Made by a program: the position numbers and the translations under genes. From Chlorops oryzae (taxonomy: Eukaryota; Arthropoda; Insecta; Diptera; Chloropidae), in the NCBI GenBank assembly GCA_020466095.1, contig CM035807.1, forward strand, positions 52,542,752-52,606,751: a stretch of 64,000 nucleotides of DNA, written 5' to 3'. Numbering within the stretch: the stretch's first letter is position 1; the number at the start of each line of letters is the position of its first letter. Shown piece after piece: positions 45,231 to 55,434 of this stretch. Below the pieces are notes generated by a model that saw only the letters and a program-made list of their open reading frames with translations, was not told where the DNA came from and searched no databases.

Positions 45231-46973
45231 CTATGTTTTAATTCTATGTTTTTCTCTTAATATTTTAATTTTTCTAAATTTTCTATTCATTTTGATTTTA
45301 TTCTTTATGACTTCACAAAATATTCGAGCTTTGGCTTGCTCGTATTCTATTTTTCGCTGGTGCAGTGATTTGAGTTCCCTAGGCGTTTCGTTGGACTTAT
45401 TTTGCGGTGGCCTTCTTAAAATGCCTATGTTTCCCGGAGTTGTCTCTTGCTGGCTCGGGGCTCCGGTCACCTTCGCCAGCATGTTGTTTAAAGGCTGTTT
45501 CGCTGGTAAACTTCCTTCATAGACACAATAAGAATCGGGCTTGCCACATAAGAAACATTTCATTTCATGAAATGAACTGGTACATTTGCCTGCGCTTGGG
45601 GCGGAATTTTTCTTGAAGAAATCACCGGGCATTCCACACCCGAAACATAAATTAAGGTGAAAAGGTGATGGGCACAGAGTGGTTTTTGTTGCATATAGTG
45701 CCGACCTACTATTTACAGGTAAGGATGTTTTTTGTTGAGCGTGTTCACCACTAATTTTTCGATTTTCAGGAATTTGGACATTATAGCTTGGTTTAAACGC
45801 ATCTATCTGCATCGGTATTGGAACGGGATCAGACATTTCGTGCAGCTCACTACATTCAAGTTCATTGACCTGTTTTGGCTTTGGTCTGGATTCCCTCAAC
45901 ACTTTTTCTGCCTTTCGACACTCTACTTTCAACTCAGACAACGTGGCTACCTTAAATGGAAACATCATTGTAGCAAGTTGGCCTCGTAAATTATTTTTTA
46001 TGATACCTACTAATTCCCTTTCCGCTATCCTACGTTGTAGTCGAAAACTGATATTATGTATATCTGTGTAGAATACATCAAAAGACTCGCCTATCTGTTG
46101 CTTTCGTTCTACCAACTCACGTATAATTTCAAAATCTGTTTGAGATGACTTGAAATGACTGAGTAGTTCTCTCTTCACATCCTCATAATCGAAATCGAGA
46201 TTGTGTTTGTTTGATTCCAATAACTGCCAATACCATTTAGTTGCATTGTCCTTAAGTAGACAGTGAAAGTCCTTAAATAAGGTACTGGTTGAAATTCCAC
46301 GCGTTTCGGCTATTCTCTCAATCCTAAATATGAAGCTTTCGACTGTCATTTCCCTATTGGTTCCATCAAACTTAATCTGCCATTTGTTTAGATCAATCTT
46401 ATTTTGTCTCGGTACTTCACTATCATTCAATGTTTCATTCACACGAGAATGGATTATTTGCTCCGGGTTAGTCCACCTTGTGTTGAGGTTTGGTGCTGGT
46501 GGCGTAGACTGTGGTCTATTAATCGGTTGGGAACTGCTCGTTTCCAAATTTCCAATTCGATTTTCCACCCTATCAAATTTATCTTTAAGGTCTTTAAAAT
46601 CCCTAATACAGTCCACTACTGCTCGATTTTGCTGAGTCATCAGTACAAAAATGTCAGTTAACTGTCTTTGCAGAGTAAAACCATTTGAATTCTCTTCTTG
46701 ATTTCCAGAAAAACCCCTAAAAGTTTCTTGTGCTTTTTCTTCTGGGTTTGAAGGATTACCCTCCTCTACTTGACAATTTTCGTTGCTAGACATTTCAAAA
46801 ATAGCGTTCAATTTTTCAGTAAAACTTTTCTCTTCTACAATCGTTTGTTCAATCTGATTTGATGTAGCGCTAGTTGAATCAGAAATTAAAAGTTGTTGAA
46901 GTTGCCTATATCTATTTCTTGTTATTCTCTGGTTGGCAGGAAATTTTAAAGATAGGTCCTCAGAACTTTCCAT
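45231..46973 (-). CDS. Element C gag
   Basis: An open frame of 580 codons on the minus strand, apparently undamaged. It has an N-terminal acidic/polar region, a proline-rich linker (INRPQSTPPAPNLNT), a capsid-like core (KWQIKFDGTNREMTVESFIF, WYWQLLESNKHNLDFDYEDV, FKSSQTDFEIIRELVERKQ) of the retrotrans_gag type, and a nucleocapsid with degenerate knuckles CFGCGMPGD and CFLCGKPDSYC that lack the full CCHC spacing. It would form the particle core. The 5' leader to the LTR (46974-47704) has no other ORF. Confidence 0.82.
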   Translation of the reverse strand: MESSEDLSLKFPANQRITRNRYRQLQQLLISDSTSATSNQIEQTIVEEKSFTEKLNAIFEMSSNENCQVEEGNPSNPEEKAQETFRGFSGNQEENSNGFTLQRQLTDIFVLMTQQNRAVVDCIRDFKDLKDKFDRVENRIGNLETSSSQPINRPQSTPPAPNLNTRWTNPEQIIHSRVNETLNDSEVPRQNKIDLNKWQIKFDGTNREMTVESFIFRIERIAETRGISTSTLFKDFHCLLKDNATKWYWQLLESNKHNLDFDYEDVKRELLSHFKSSQTDFEIIRELVERKQQIGESFDVFYTDIHNISFRLQRRIAERELVGIIKNNLRGQLATMMFPFKVATLSELKVECRKAEKVLRESRPKPKQVNELECSELHEMSDPVPIPMQIDAFKPSYNVQIPENRKISGEHAQQKTSLPVNSRSALYATKTTLCPSPFHLNLCFGCGMPGDFFKKNSAPSAGKCTSSFHEMKCFLCGKPDSYCVYEGSLPAKQPLNNMLAKVTGAPSQQETTPGNIGILRRPPQNKSNETPRELKSLHQRKIEYEQAKARIFCEVIKNKIKMNRKFRKIKILREKHRIKT

Positions 46974-47704
46974 TAACTGTTAAACTAAGACCCTACTAAT
47001 AAATATCGTATTCATATATGTATAAAAAAACAAAAAAATTCTTTTTATTCTTATTTGATTTTTCTATTTATTTCAAAAATTTTTGTATTTCTATTTTTTT
47101 TTTTTTTTTTTTGTATAATGTGAAAACTGACGAACTAATAAAAATTACTGCAAATATAGGTATATATATATATATATATAGTTTTCTTTTCTTTTATAAT
47201 ATTTTGTATTTGGCGTCCCTTCAAAGGTTCCTCAAGGGGTATCTCTCCGTCAGTCATTGTCACTGTCATGTCCGAGTCACTTAATTCCCCCCATTTACTA
47301 TAGTGCCTGTGACTCACTTCACATATTTCACGTGAAGGATGCCTCAGAAATTATAACCGACCCACTATGTAATTACTTACATCAGGACTGCCAGGCTAAT
47401 AATAATTCCCCTACCCCTTTTTTGTTATCAAAAAGCTATTTAATCCCGAGCTTCAACCCTGCTGTTAAAGTCCCCTTGATAACTCAAAAAAATTAATATA
47501 ACCATTCCTGGATGCACTGCACGAAAAGCTCTACCATATTATCGGCTTAGAGTTTGATACATGTACCAAAAATGCAACAAAACTACCCCAAAAAAAAATC
47601 CCTACGTAACATTTGCATAATAAGAAAGAAAATTTAGAAGACAGAAAAGAAAGAGAAAAAAAAAAAAAAAAGAAAGAAAGGAAATTATTTAAATGGAAAG
47701 ATTA

Positions 47705-47721
47705 GCTGTCGTTGGGCGCCA
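47705..47721 (-). other. Element C primer-binding site
   Basis: On the minus strand, TGGCGCCCAACGACAGC starts one base after the LTR end (CCACGAAGTTACA). The first twelve bases equal the well-known tRNA-Lys (Lys1,2-type) primer site; the rest does not match. Confidence 0.7.
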
Positions 47722-47722
47722 G

Positions 47723-50603
47723 TGTAACTTCGTGAGTGGAAATATGTAGTGCAATAGTAGCGGTTCGGCACGGTGGCTTTTGCCCCGACTAGCTCGCCGT
47801 CGTCATGGGGTCTTGCCACACCGCACTTCACTCTCACTTAGTTAAACAGAAATTTCGTGCCGGTAGGTGGTTCAAAATAAAGGAAAAGGTAAAGAAACAG
47901 AGGAAATAATTTTTAGAATCGAAAAAGAAATAAATAGAAACTAGTCCTGTACAAATGTCTCTGTCCATTATATCATTCATTCTCCCCATCGCAGTTCTCG
48001 CTCGCTCTACTCAATCGTCATCATTCACTACCCATTCAATCCTCACTCATTCCTATTGGCATGCATCAACACATCACTCCGCCTATGCGTCTCTGTCCTA
48101 TGTCTGGAGCAAACCCACCCTCTGCGATCTTTGCAGCCGTGAGTGCACTACGGCTCCTACTAATATGTTGAGTGCACTCCCCTTTTTCAGTATTTTTTTT
48201 GTCAGTTCAAGTCCTAGTCATAACGTGAGATATCCCTTTGGTCTTCTCTTCTCAGAGACGCCAAAAGCTATGGTAACTTACCAACACATTTTTATTCCGT
48301 TTTTATAAAAAGAAAAATTTCTCATCTTTGAATATGCATATTTCATTCCACATATATATATATATTTATATTATTTAAATATGTACATATACATTTAGTT
48401 ATTATTTCAAAATTCAATTAAAAAAATTAAAAATAAAAAAAATAAAAAAAAAGATAAAAAAACTAGTCTAATATGATACTCATTCCTACAGGGATGCTTC
48501 TCATAATTATAAAAGAAATTCCTAATATGAAAAAGAGAGAGAGCGAAAGAAAAAAATGTGCAACAAAAAAAAAATCTTGGCTGGGCTAACTTGTTAGCAA
48601 TTCACCCAAAAAAGGAATTTGAACGGTGCTTCAATGCAAAAAAAAATATTTAAATCATTTTTCCTCCTTTCTTTTTTTTGTTGTTATCTATTGTCACTGT
48701 ATATTTTCGGTCACACCTGTACATTTGAATTAAATTCTCAAACCTGAAGAGATAGCTCTGTTAGATTTGGTTGATCAGGTGATAACACTTTCCGATCTGA
48801 TCTTTCCTTCCAAGCTGCTCTGCTTATATACCCTTTTTCCTGAGCTTTCTCCAACAACAAATCCTGGTTTAACTAGTCTCCGCCATTAGGCGCCAAAGAT
48901 TCCCCATTAATATTTGTTGTTGTAAGAATTAGATTTCTATTTGTTTATTGAAAAAAGAATTATTATTGTTGGTTCTATTGTTTTGACTGCAACTGTAGTC
49001 AGAATACATTTCTTCATCTTCATTTTTTCAAGATGATATTCCTTTTGAAACTCTTGGAAAAAATACCAAAATTGCAACCCCGCCAAAAGCTCTTTCTCAC
49101 TTCCATCTCTCCCTCTCTCTCCTTTTGTACAACTAGTGTATTCTTTCTAACTTAATGCAGGATTATCTGATCTTGACATTTCCAAAGATAAAAAGGAAAA
49201 GTGCAACAAATTGATTGTGTTCCTATAATTAAAAACTAAAAATATATATAAATATAATAAATATAAAAATAAAAATAATAAAATAAAAGAAAACAAAAAA
49301 AAACCGGATCCAACTGAAGGCTGGAGCTATTTGTGGAGCTAAATCATTGGCAATTATTCAGGTAAACATTGTATTTCATTTGTTTATTTCAGTTCTTTTA
49401 GTTTTTCCTTTGTGCATTCTTATTTCTTTTCTCCTTTTCTTTTTGGTGTTTGCTTTGGCTTTTTTGTTTTTGTTTTGTAAATATCACAGTAATTCATTCA
49501 GTGATTTTAAATTCATATCTTAAAACTAACAATTCATTATCTTAAATTTATAAAAAAAATAAATAACAAAAAAACTAAATTCAATTCAAGAGTAAAATAA
49601 AAAAATAAAATATAAATATGTGTGTACCAAATCGTTTTTCGCATTTGTTTTCCTGTGTGATTGTAGGTGTTTTTTTTTTTTTTTTTTTTTTCTAGTTGAA
49701 GTAGTCCAAGTCTGTGTATGAATGTTTGATTCGTTTTGTGCCGTGACGTGTATTATTTGTTTGTGCTTCTGTGGGTGAGTCTATTGATTTTTTCTTAATA
49801 GAGACGTTACCAAATTTGTTTATGTTTATTTGATACGGTACGCCGTCCACTAGTTTTAAGCTCCTGATTCGTTGCTCTGGCTTCCGTTTACTCATCATGG
49901 AGCGTACTACTGCCCTGAGTACATGTGGCACGCCGCTGCCTGGAGACTCATCATTGCTAAGAACTTGTTGGTAATTTTTATTATCTTCCTGCTTATTAGT
50001 GGACACTGGAGTATCACAGCTGGTAAGATTCCACTCGTCTAACATGTCCATTTGGTAGCCATCCAAGCTTATGACGTCATCGTCATCTGCATCCATCGTC
50101 GGCTGGCGTACTTCGGTTGGTTGCTGTGGTGGCAAGGCTGACATCGGGGGATTTGGCAACTGTACTGGCTTATTGGAATTATGTTTCCTTTTTAAGCTGT
50201 CTGCTGGTGCTAGCGTTATACGCTTTGTTAGCGGGTCCTGCCTTTCAACCAAGTCTGCGGGAAGCATCTTCGTCCGGGGTTGTAGGTCTTTTATTAATTT
50301 GAGTGATGCTCGGAACATTTGAGTCGTCTCTTTGAATTTTGCATCCATGTTCATTGTGTCTTCCATGATTACTGTAAGTATAGTTCAAGGAGGTGGTTTA
50401 TAGGTTTAATGGTGTTCCGTACGTCTCATCAGTAGATTGTATACGTAAAAGTGTGTTTGTGCGTCCGTAGAAAGGAAGAAAAATGTTGAATCTTTCTTTT
50501 TTTTTTTTTTTATAATTCTCTTTTTCAGTTTAACACTTTCACTGTTGCATCCTTTTTCCACTTATTTATATTTCCCTTCTCTTCTTTTTCAGGCTACGTA
50601 ACA
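47723..50603 (-). repeat. Element C 5' LTR, unusually long
   Basis: 2881 bp in length. It contains a 224-codon sense ORF (49692-50366) and long A- or T-rich segments. A second conserved open stretch on the opposite strand (47955-48308, also 26372-26725) is the same in both LTRs simply because the LTRs are nearly identical. An LTR of this size is exceptional; Ulysses of Drosophila is a known case of a >2-kb LTR. Confidence 0.92.
49692..50366 (-). CDS. LTR-encoded ORF of element C, unknown function
   Basis: 224 codons from MEDTMNMDAKFKET to a stop at 49692, in the same orientation as gag-pol. No domain is recognised. Visible features are an amphipathic N-terminus (FRASLKLIKDLQPRTKML), a basic patch (DSLKRKHNSNK), a Pro/Gln-rich stretch (PPMSALPPQQPTEVRQP), an acidic run (DADDDDVISLDGY) and a basic segment (MMSKRKPEQRIRSLK). 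This mix of basic, proline-rich and acidic patches suggests an unstructured regulatory or nucleic-acid-binding protein, but that is only inference. The other LTR copy is frameshifted. It lies near the U3 start, so its transcript could come from the LTR's own promoter in the 3' copy only if that promoter is upstream of 50366. Confidence 0.55.
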   Translation of the reverse strand: MEDTMNMDAKFKETTQMFRASLKLIKDLQPRTKMLPADLVERQDPLTKRITLAPADSLKRKHNSNKPVQLPNPPMSALPPQQPTEVRQPTMDADDDDVISLDGYQMDMLDEWNLTSCDTPVSTNKQEDNKNYQQVLSNDESPGSGVPHVLRAVVRSMMSKRKPEQRIRSLKLVDGVPYQININKFGNVSIKKKSIDSPTEAQTNNTRHGTKRIKHSYTDLDYFN

Positions 50604-50607
50604 CTGG

Positions 50608-51315
50608 GCATTAAGAAATCGACTCTGTTTAAATCCGAGCAAATCGAAATGCCTTATTATAAGTAGGAGAGTGATTAACCCAGCCTCTTTTCCCACAATC
50701 TCTTTGAATGGGCAACCTATCGACCTAGTAAGCAAAGTAAAAAACCTTGGCGTCACCTTCAATGGAACTTTGACGTGGAATAATCATATCCTTATTACTA
50801 TCGGAAAAGTATATGGAATGTTACGCGCATTGTGGAACCCTCAATCGTTTACGCCGTACAACATTCGTGTCCTCCTCGCTAAAACATATCTTTTTCCAAC
50901 CCTTTTTTATGGCTGCGAGCTGTTTGCAAACTGCGATTCTAACTGCAACCGTCGACTTAATGTACTGTTTAACAACATCGCAAGATACATCTTTAAAAAG
51001 CGCAGGTACGAAAGTATCTCATATCTCAGCAAGCAAATTTTTGGAATGGATCTTAACAGCCTACTAAAATACAAAGTAATACTTTTTTTACACAAAATAA
51101 TTACGACCAAAACTCCCTCATATCTCTACAATCGTCTACGGCTCGCGCACTCAGAACGGGGGAACAGACTGGTGTCATACCGATACTCTACACAAACATC
51201 CAAGCGCCAATTTTTTGTAAACTCAGTTCGCCTATGGAACTCACTTCCTAATCACATTCAAGTCTTGAGCAACACTGTGCAATTTAAGAGCTTCCTATCT
51301 GCGTTCCTCTCCTAA
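50608..51315 (+). pseudogene. LINE D, right part (C-terminal RT region)
   Basis: Continues the frame of 26021-26139 directly after the CTGG duplication: ALRNRLCLNPSKSK, then KVKNLGVTFNGTLTWNNHI, FPTLFYGCELFANC and VRLWNSLPNHIQ, ending at 51313-51315. There is no stop in the combined frame. The element is truncated at its 5' end, so it could not move by itself, but it was young when element C landed. Confidence 0.8.
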
Positions 51316-51560
51316 AAACTTCTCTATTTCCTTATCTATATATATTTTTCCCCTCCTGTCTGACTTTTTTAACCTCTTATTTACCTTTCCACCGTCTCAC
51401 CTTCTCGTTTACTATTTTGTGCTCTCTCTAACCTAATAGTTATAAGTCATTGCAATTTTTCACACTGTAAGCTTACAAATACCTACCTAGTGCTATTTAT
51501 AAGAAAATTTTTTCCTTGTTGTACTAGGATTAATATAATAAACACACACACACATAAACA
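51316..51560 (+). other. LINE D 3' untranslated region
   Basis: Pyrimidine-rich 3' UTR ending in 'ttaatataataaacacacacacacataa', a simple-repeat tail of the kind LINEs often carry. Confidence 0.55.
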
Positions 51561-51599
51561 CATACACAACAGCTTCAGTCTACATAGCAGCTACACACA

Positions 51600-51846
51600 C
51601 ACAAAATTTCAATAAGCTGGGATGTACAGTAAAAAAGTTATCCAGGAAAAACGTTAAAAATCATGATTTTTGAAACTTCTGAACCACTTTCCACGGCCCA
51701 AGAAGGGACTACGAAAATTTGTATTCAGTTTTTCGGACATTTACCTGGTTCAAGTCCATGCCAAATTTCAATATGATATCTTTCATGGCTTAGGAGTAAA
51801 TTACGAAGAACTAAAGTGTGACCGACAGACAGACAGACAGACAGAC

Positions 51847-51879
<33 letters not shown>

Positions 51880-52010
51880 TGGCTAGATCGACTCCTCTTG
51901 TCACCCTTATCAAGAATATATATAAATGTCTTTATCTATCGCGACTCCTTTAGTTGTTCCATACTCCGAGCCAAACTTAATATACCCTTTCCTTCGGAAA
52001 AGGTGTAAAT
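51600..52010 (+). repeat. R3 repeat with (GACA)n array
   Basis: Non-coding repeat related in layout to R1 and R2. It includes 'ccaaatttcaatatgatatctttcatgg', a perfect (GACA)n array at 51829-51880, 'catggctagatcgactcc', and 'taatataccctttccttcggaaaaggtg' at the end. It lacks the 'gggcgtggc' units. Confidence 0.65.
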
Positions 52011-52078
52011 ATTAGATTTATATTGGAATTTATTTAAGAAATTAAGCTCCCGCATATAAAACTTGCATTTAAGAAAAA

Positions 52079-52340
52079 ATTACCTGTGGCCAAAAATCTT
52101 AAAACGAAATTTTATAAAAGATCTTTTATAAAATTTCGTTTTAAGATTTTTAAGTTTTTTAAAACGAGCAGTAGCCCATGGTGTATTGCACATTTTTCTA
52201 CGCACCCGAGATATATATTCATTGCAAAGATTTACTACGTTGCGCTTAAAACTCAAAAAAGCAGCCTTTGGAGATAAATCAACCAACATAGAATGCCAAT
52301 CTATGCTAGCGGTTTTATGATTTCTGATTAATATCATATT
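52079..52340 (-). pseudogene. LINE fragment (endonuclease-RT linker)
   Basis: Minus-strand frame with SIDWHSMLVDLSPKAAFLSF and then KLKNLKTKFYKRSFIKFR, the kind of linker found between endonuclease and RT of Jockey-like LINEs. Its end coincides with the perfect palindrome at 52092-52151, so the last 30 bases were copied back in inverted form. Confidence 0.55.
52092..52151. repeat. Perfect 60-bp palindrome without spacer
   Basis: 30-bp arms, 52092-52121 and 52122-52151, exactly complementary around agatct. It lies at the end of a LINE fragment. Confidence 0.9.
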
Positions 52341-52978
52341 ATTGTTTTTTTTTTTCGATTACCAGAACTGCCAAAATCTTTCACACCACGGAGGTACATT
52401 TTCAAAGAGGGTCCACTTCAACGCCATTTTTAAAATACCAAAAAAAAAAAAAAATTACAAAATTTTTTATTTTTTGTCAATAAAGAATATAATAAACCTG
52501 CATACTTAGAAAATCGTTTTTTATTTTGCTTAATACCAAAAAAAATCATGAAAATACCCTAAATTTTCGTGCTCTAGACCAGAAGGTCCCCTTAATTCAA
52601 ACATAAAAATCTAATTGAGACTTTTTTATTTTCAGTCCTTTAAACAAATCAATTCCCGACTTTAATTTTCTCTGTTATAAAAAAAAATCTTTTTCGTTTA
52701 TTTCCTGAAATATAGGCGCTAATATAATTTTTTATATCAATTCTGGTAAATCATCTTTCAATAATTCCTGAATTGACGTCGACGTTGACAGGAATCCGCA
52801 GCATTTGCGTTTGATAACCCATATTAAACATTAATCCCCCACATTCGCTACTCGAACACCATTTTTTTTATTTTTTACTGTTGAATTTCATGGCTAAAAT
52901 TCAGTAATTATTTACAGGCATGCATATACAATGTATCCTAGTCGTCAATTCGTTTTTACATTAATTTTTTCTTATAGA
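52341..52978. other. No recognised feature
   Basis: AT-rich spacer. I see no gene and no repeat shared with the rest of the window. Confidence 0.4.
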
Positions 52979-53125
52979 AGTAAGGAACAAATTCGGCGAT
53001 AGCGGACCAAGAAGTTTTTCAGCAGACAAACGATTTTCTGACGAACTATAAAATCGTAAAAAATATAACTTTTTAAGGCAGCTGAAAAACTCCTCAATCC
53101 GCTTCCACCGAATTTGTTCCTTACT
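52979..53125. mobile_element. Small MITE (147 bp)
   Basis: Inverted ends AGTAAGGAACAAATTCGG (52979-52996 and 53108-53125). The similarity continues inward (agcgga..., gtttttcagc). No clear target duplication. Confidence 0.6.
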
Positions 53126-53170
53126 ATTCATAAGTCTTTTCTCATGAACAAAATACTACAAGCCTATCAT

Positions 53171-54063
53171 ACACACAGAAAAAGATACCACAAAAAATGG
53201 AAGAAAAACAATAAGATTTTTCTATAGTTTTTATCCAAGAAGAAAGTTTATCGTTTATTTTAATGAAAAATTGAACGAAAAGTTAAGAAAATAACTTCTT
53301 AATTTTGATATGAATTCTTGTAAAAAAAACCAGGTCGGCGTGTTCGATCCCTGCTCCAGCGAGCGACATTTTTTTTTTTTTTTTTGGGAAAAGTAGATAA
53401 TTTAACATTTACATTATTTAAAAAACTGAGACATAGGCCCCTATTATGAATGGCGACTGTCAACAAAGTTCATAGTTGATACTTTTTGTACGGGCTATAA
53501 AGTCGTTTGTCGCAGGTGGACTCAGTTGAAACTTATTTACATTGTAGACCATGCTTGTCTTTACTTATTTCAAAAGTATCAACTCCGTCCACCTGCGACG
53601 AATGACTTTATAGCCCGTACAAAAAGTATCAACTATCAACTTTGTTGACAGTCGCCATTCATAATAGGGGCCATAAAAGATTTTACCAATCTTTTTATGC
53701 TTAAAAAATTTTCAAAAAAATTTCTTTACGAATTTCTTGAGAGAGCTTGTGCGTGACGTTTTGGAAGGCCCGAAGGAAGCAACTTGTTTTTATTGGTTCG
53801 CGTCCAACTTACTTTTTGCTTCCCGTATTTTTTCCTTAAAATTTACTTTTCCCTATTCTTCAACATAAATAATAAGATATTCACATTCACAATATATATA
53901 TGAGGATATCTATTAAAATGTTTCATATTGGTTTTATCTATGCATTCAAAGAGTTTTCTCTATGGAAAAAGCACATCGTTCATATAGTTTAAGAAGATTT
54001 CTCTATAAAATCGCTCAATAAGGGAATCTTATCGATTTTATTGAGTCATATTTTTCTGTGTGT
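53171..54063. mobile_element. Possible TIR element containing a nested MITE
   Basis: Inverted 13-bp ends ACACACAGAAAAA (53171-53183 and 54051-54063), with further weak similarity inward. The interior contains the MITE at 53436-53672 and a small hairpin near 54015-54045. No target duplication was found and no coding sequence. 'ACACAGAAAAA' ends are common in insect non-coding repeats, so chance pairing is possible. Confidence 0.4.
53436..53672. mobile_element. MITE with ~85-bp inverted repeats (237 bp)
   Basis: Ends GGCCCCTATTATGAATGGCG are inverted at 53436 and 53672. Arms of ~85 bp agree almost base for base, including 'gactgtcaacaaagtt' and 'gatactttttgtacgggctat'. The flanking ATA (53433-53435 and 53673-53675) would be a 3-bp target duplication, as in PIF/Harbinger MITEs, although that family prefers TWA. 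Confidence 0.85.
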
Positions 54064-54454
54064 ATCTTCAAAAACTTTTCGGAAGTTTTTCTTTTCTGTT
54101 GCAGAATTTTTTCGACATTACTGTTTTCCTTCAACGCAGTAACTACCTGCAATTGCCATTAAATCCTCTAGCTTTAAAATTTTTTATATAAAGTCCTTCA
54201 ATTGGAGTGCAACATCGTTACAAGTAAGACGTGTTGTCTTGAAGAAAAGTAAAAATTCATAATATAAAATAATTAATCTATGACAACAAGTGAACAATGT
54301 AATGAAGCATACATTGGAGGCATATGAAAGAAGAATTTCATAATTTTTTTTTAACAGCTCTTCCATTATTTTATTAATTTTTAGTTTTTTTTAAGAACTT
54401 TTTTTTTTTTTGGTTTGATTGTTTTATTATTCAAAATTCAAAATTACTGTACAT
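54064..54454. other. AT-rich spacer
   Basis: Nothing recognised apart from T-rich runs near 54390-54410. Confidence 0.4.
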
Positions 54455-55195
54455 CATCAAAGCTAAAGTCGATCAAGTCCGACATTGAAATACCCAGCGT
54501 CAAAACATTATTGGTGCACTATGGTACGAAAAATCTCCATTCGTGGGCGGGCTACATAATTTTTTTTCTATACCTATCATTCGCCTTGGTCAACCTATGT
54601 TGCGAATTTGAAGCTTGTATGCATTTTACTTCGGACGTTACGAAAAATCTCCATTTGTGGGAGTGGCAGTGTGCGGGCCACATAAATTTTTTTTCTTCAC
54701 CTTTCATTCGTCTTGGTCAACCTATGTTGCGAATTTGAAGCTTCTACGCCTTTTACTTCACAAGTTACGATATAACCTTACTTGTGGGCGTGACTCGAGG
54801 ACGACGGCGTCCATTTTTTTCCGGGATATGTCCCTTTTCGTAGTTTACCAGTACACCAAATATCAATGAAATGTGTTGAGTGGTTCGCAAGTTACAAGCA
54901 TTTTACTAAAAACACATTAAAATCATTTGTAGTCGTGGCAGTGGGCGCATGTCTCCCATTTTTACTTAGGATCATACTCGGATCCCGATATACCTGTGTG
55001 CCAAATTTTGCCATGGTTGGTCCAGCCGTTTCGGAGGAGATCCCACCACAGACGGACGGACAGACGGTCAGACGGACATGTCTAAATCAGTTCAGTTTTC
55101 GATCCTGATCAAGAATATTTATATTTCCCTATATATACGGAGCTTAGTTCTAGCTGTTACAAGATTCGCACAAAGCTAATATACCCTGCTTACTT
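54455..55195 (+). repeat. R1 interspersed repeat, copy 2
   Basis: Second copy of the repeat at 1461-2270, with the same opening ('tcaagtccgacattgaaatacccagcgtc'), the ~125-bp internal units near 54525 and 54645, the 'gtagtcgtggcagtgggcg' part and the 'cagacggtcagacggacatg' tail. It extends further 3' to 'aatataccctgctta'. Confidence 0.7.
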
Positions 55196-55434
55196 CCCCT
55201 GCCACTTCGGGTACCACTATTTTGTAGCATTCGCATTGTTGTTGTTTCCCATGCTAAAGTATAGTTGTGACGTTGGGCTTAACATGCAAAACAACAACAA
55301 CGAAGCTGTCATTTTGTATCTGTGACATCATCGGCCTGAAGTGGCGCTATTTTATTTTCTTGTATTATGCTGCTAACGCTGGGTATAAAAATCGCTACAG
55401 TGAACTACAGATAAATGAAATACAAATAAATGGA

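Larger units (their letters stand above)
26140..50603 (-). mobile_element. Ty3/gypsy element C (minus strand), interrupted by element B
   Basis: An LTR retrotransposon on the minus strand with 2.88-kb LTRs (26140-29015 and 47723-50603, ends TGTTAC...GTTACA in element sense). The 4-bp target duplication CTGG is at 26136-26139 and 50604-50607. Without element B it is ~11.7 kb. In element order: 5' LTR, primer site (47705-47721), gag (46973-45231), protease (45195-44845), RT (44876-43736), then RNase H and integrase (30993-29364). Long LTRs and a TGGCGCCCAACG primer site recall the Ulysses/Osvaldo kind of gypsy element; that placement is my inference. It sits in the coding sequence of LINE D. 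Confidence 0.92.

Noticed and set aside
45231..46973. Several plus-strand ORFs of 68-101 codons over the element C gag
   Set aside because: Shadows of the 580-codon gag on the other strand.
53335..53375. tRNA-like B box ('gtgttcgatccctgctcc') followed by a T run, suggesting a tRNA or SINE
   Set aside because: No A box or cloverleaf could be built around it. The single motif is too weak to call an RNA gene.
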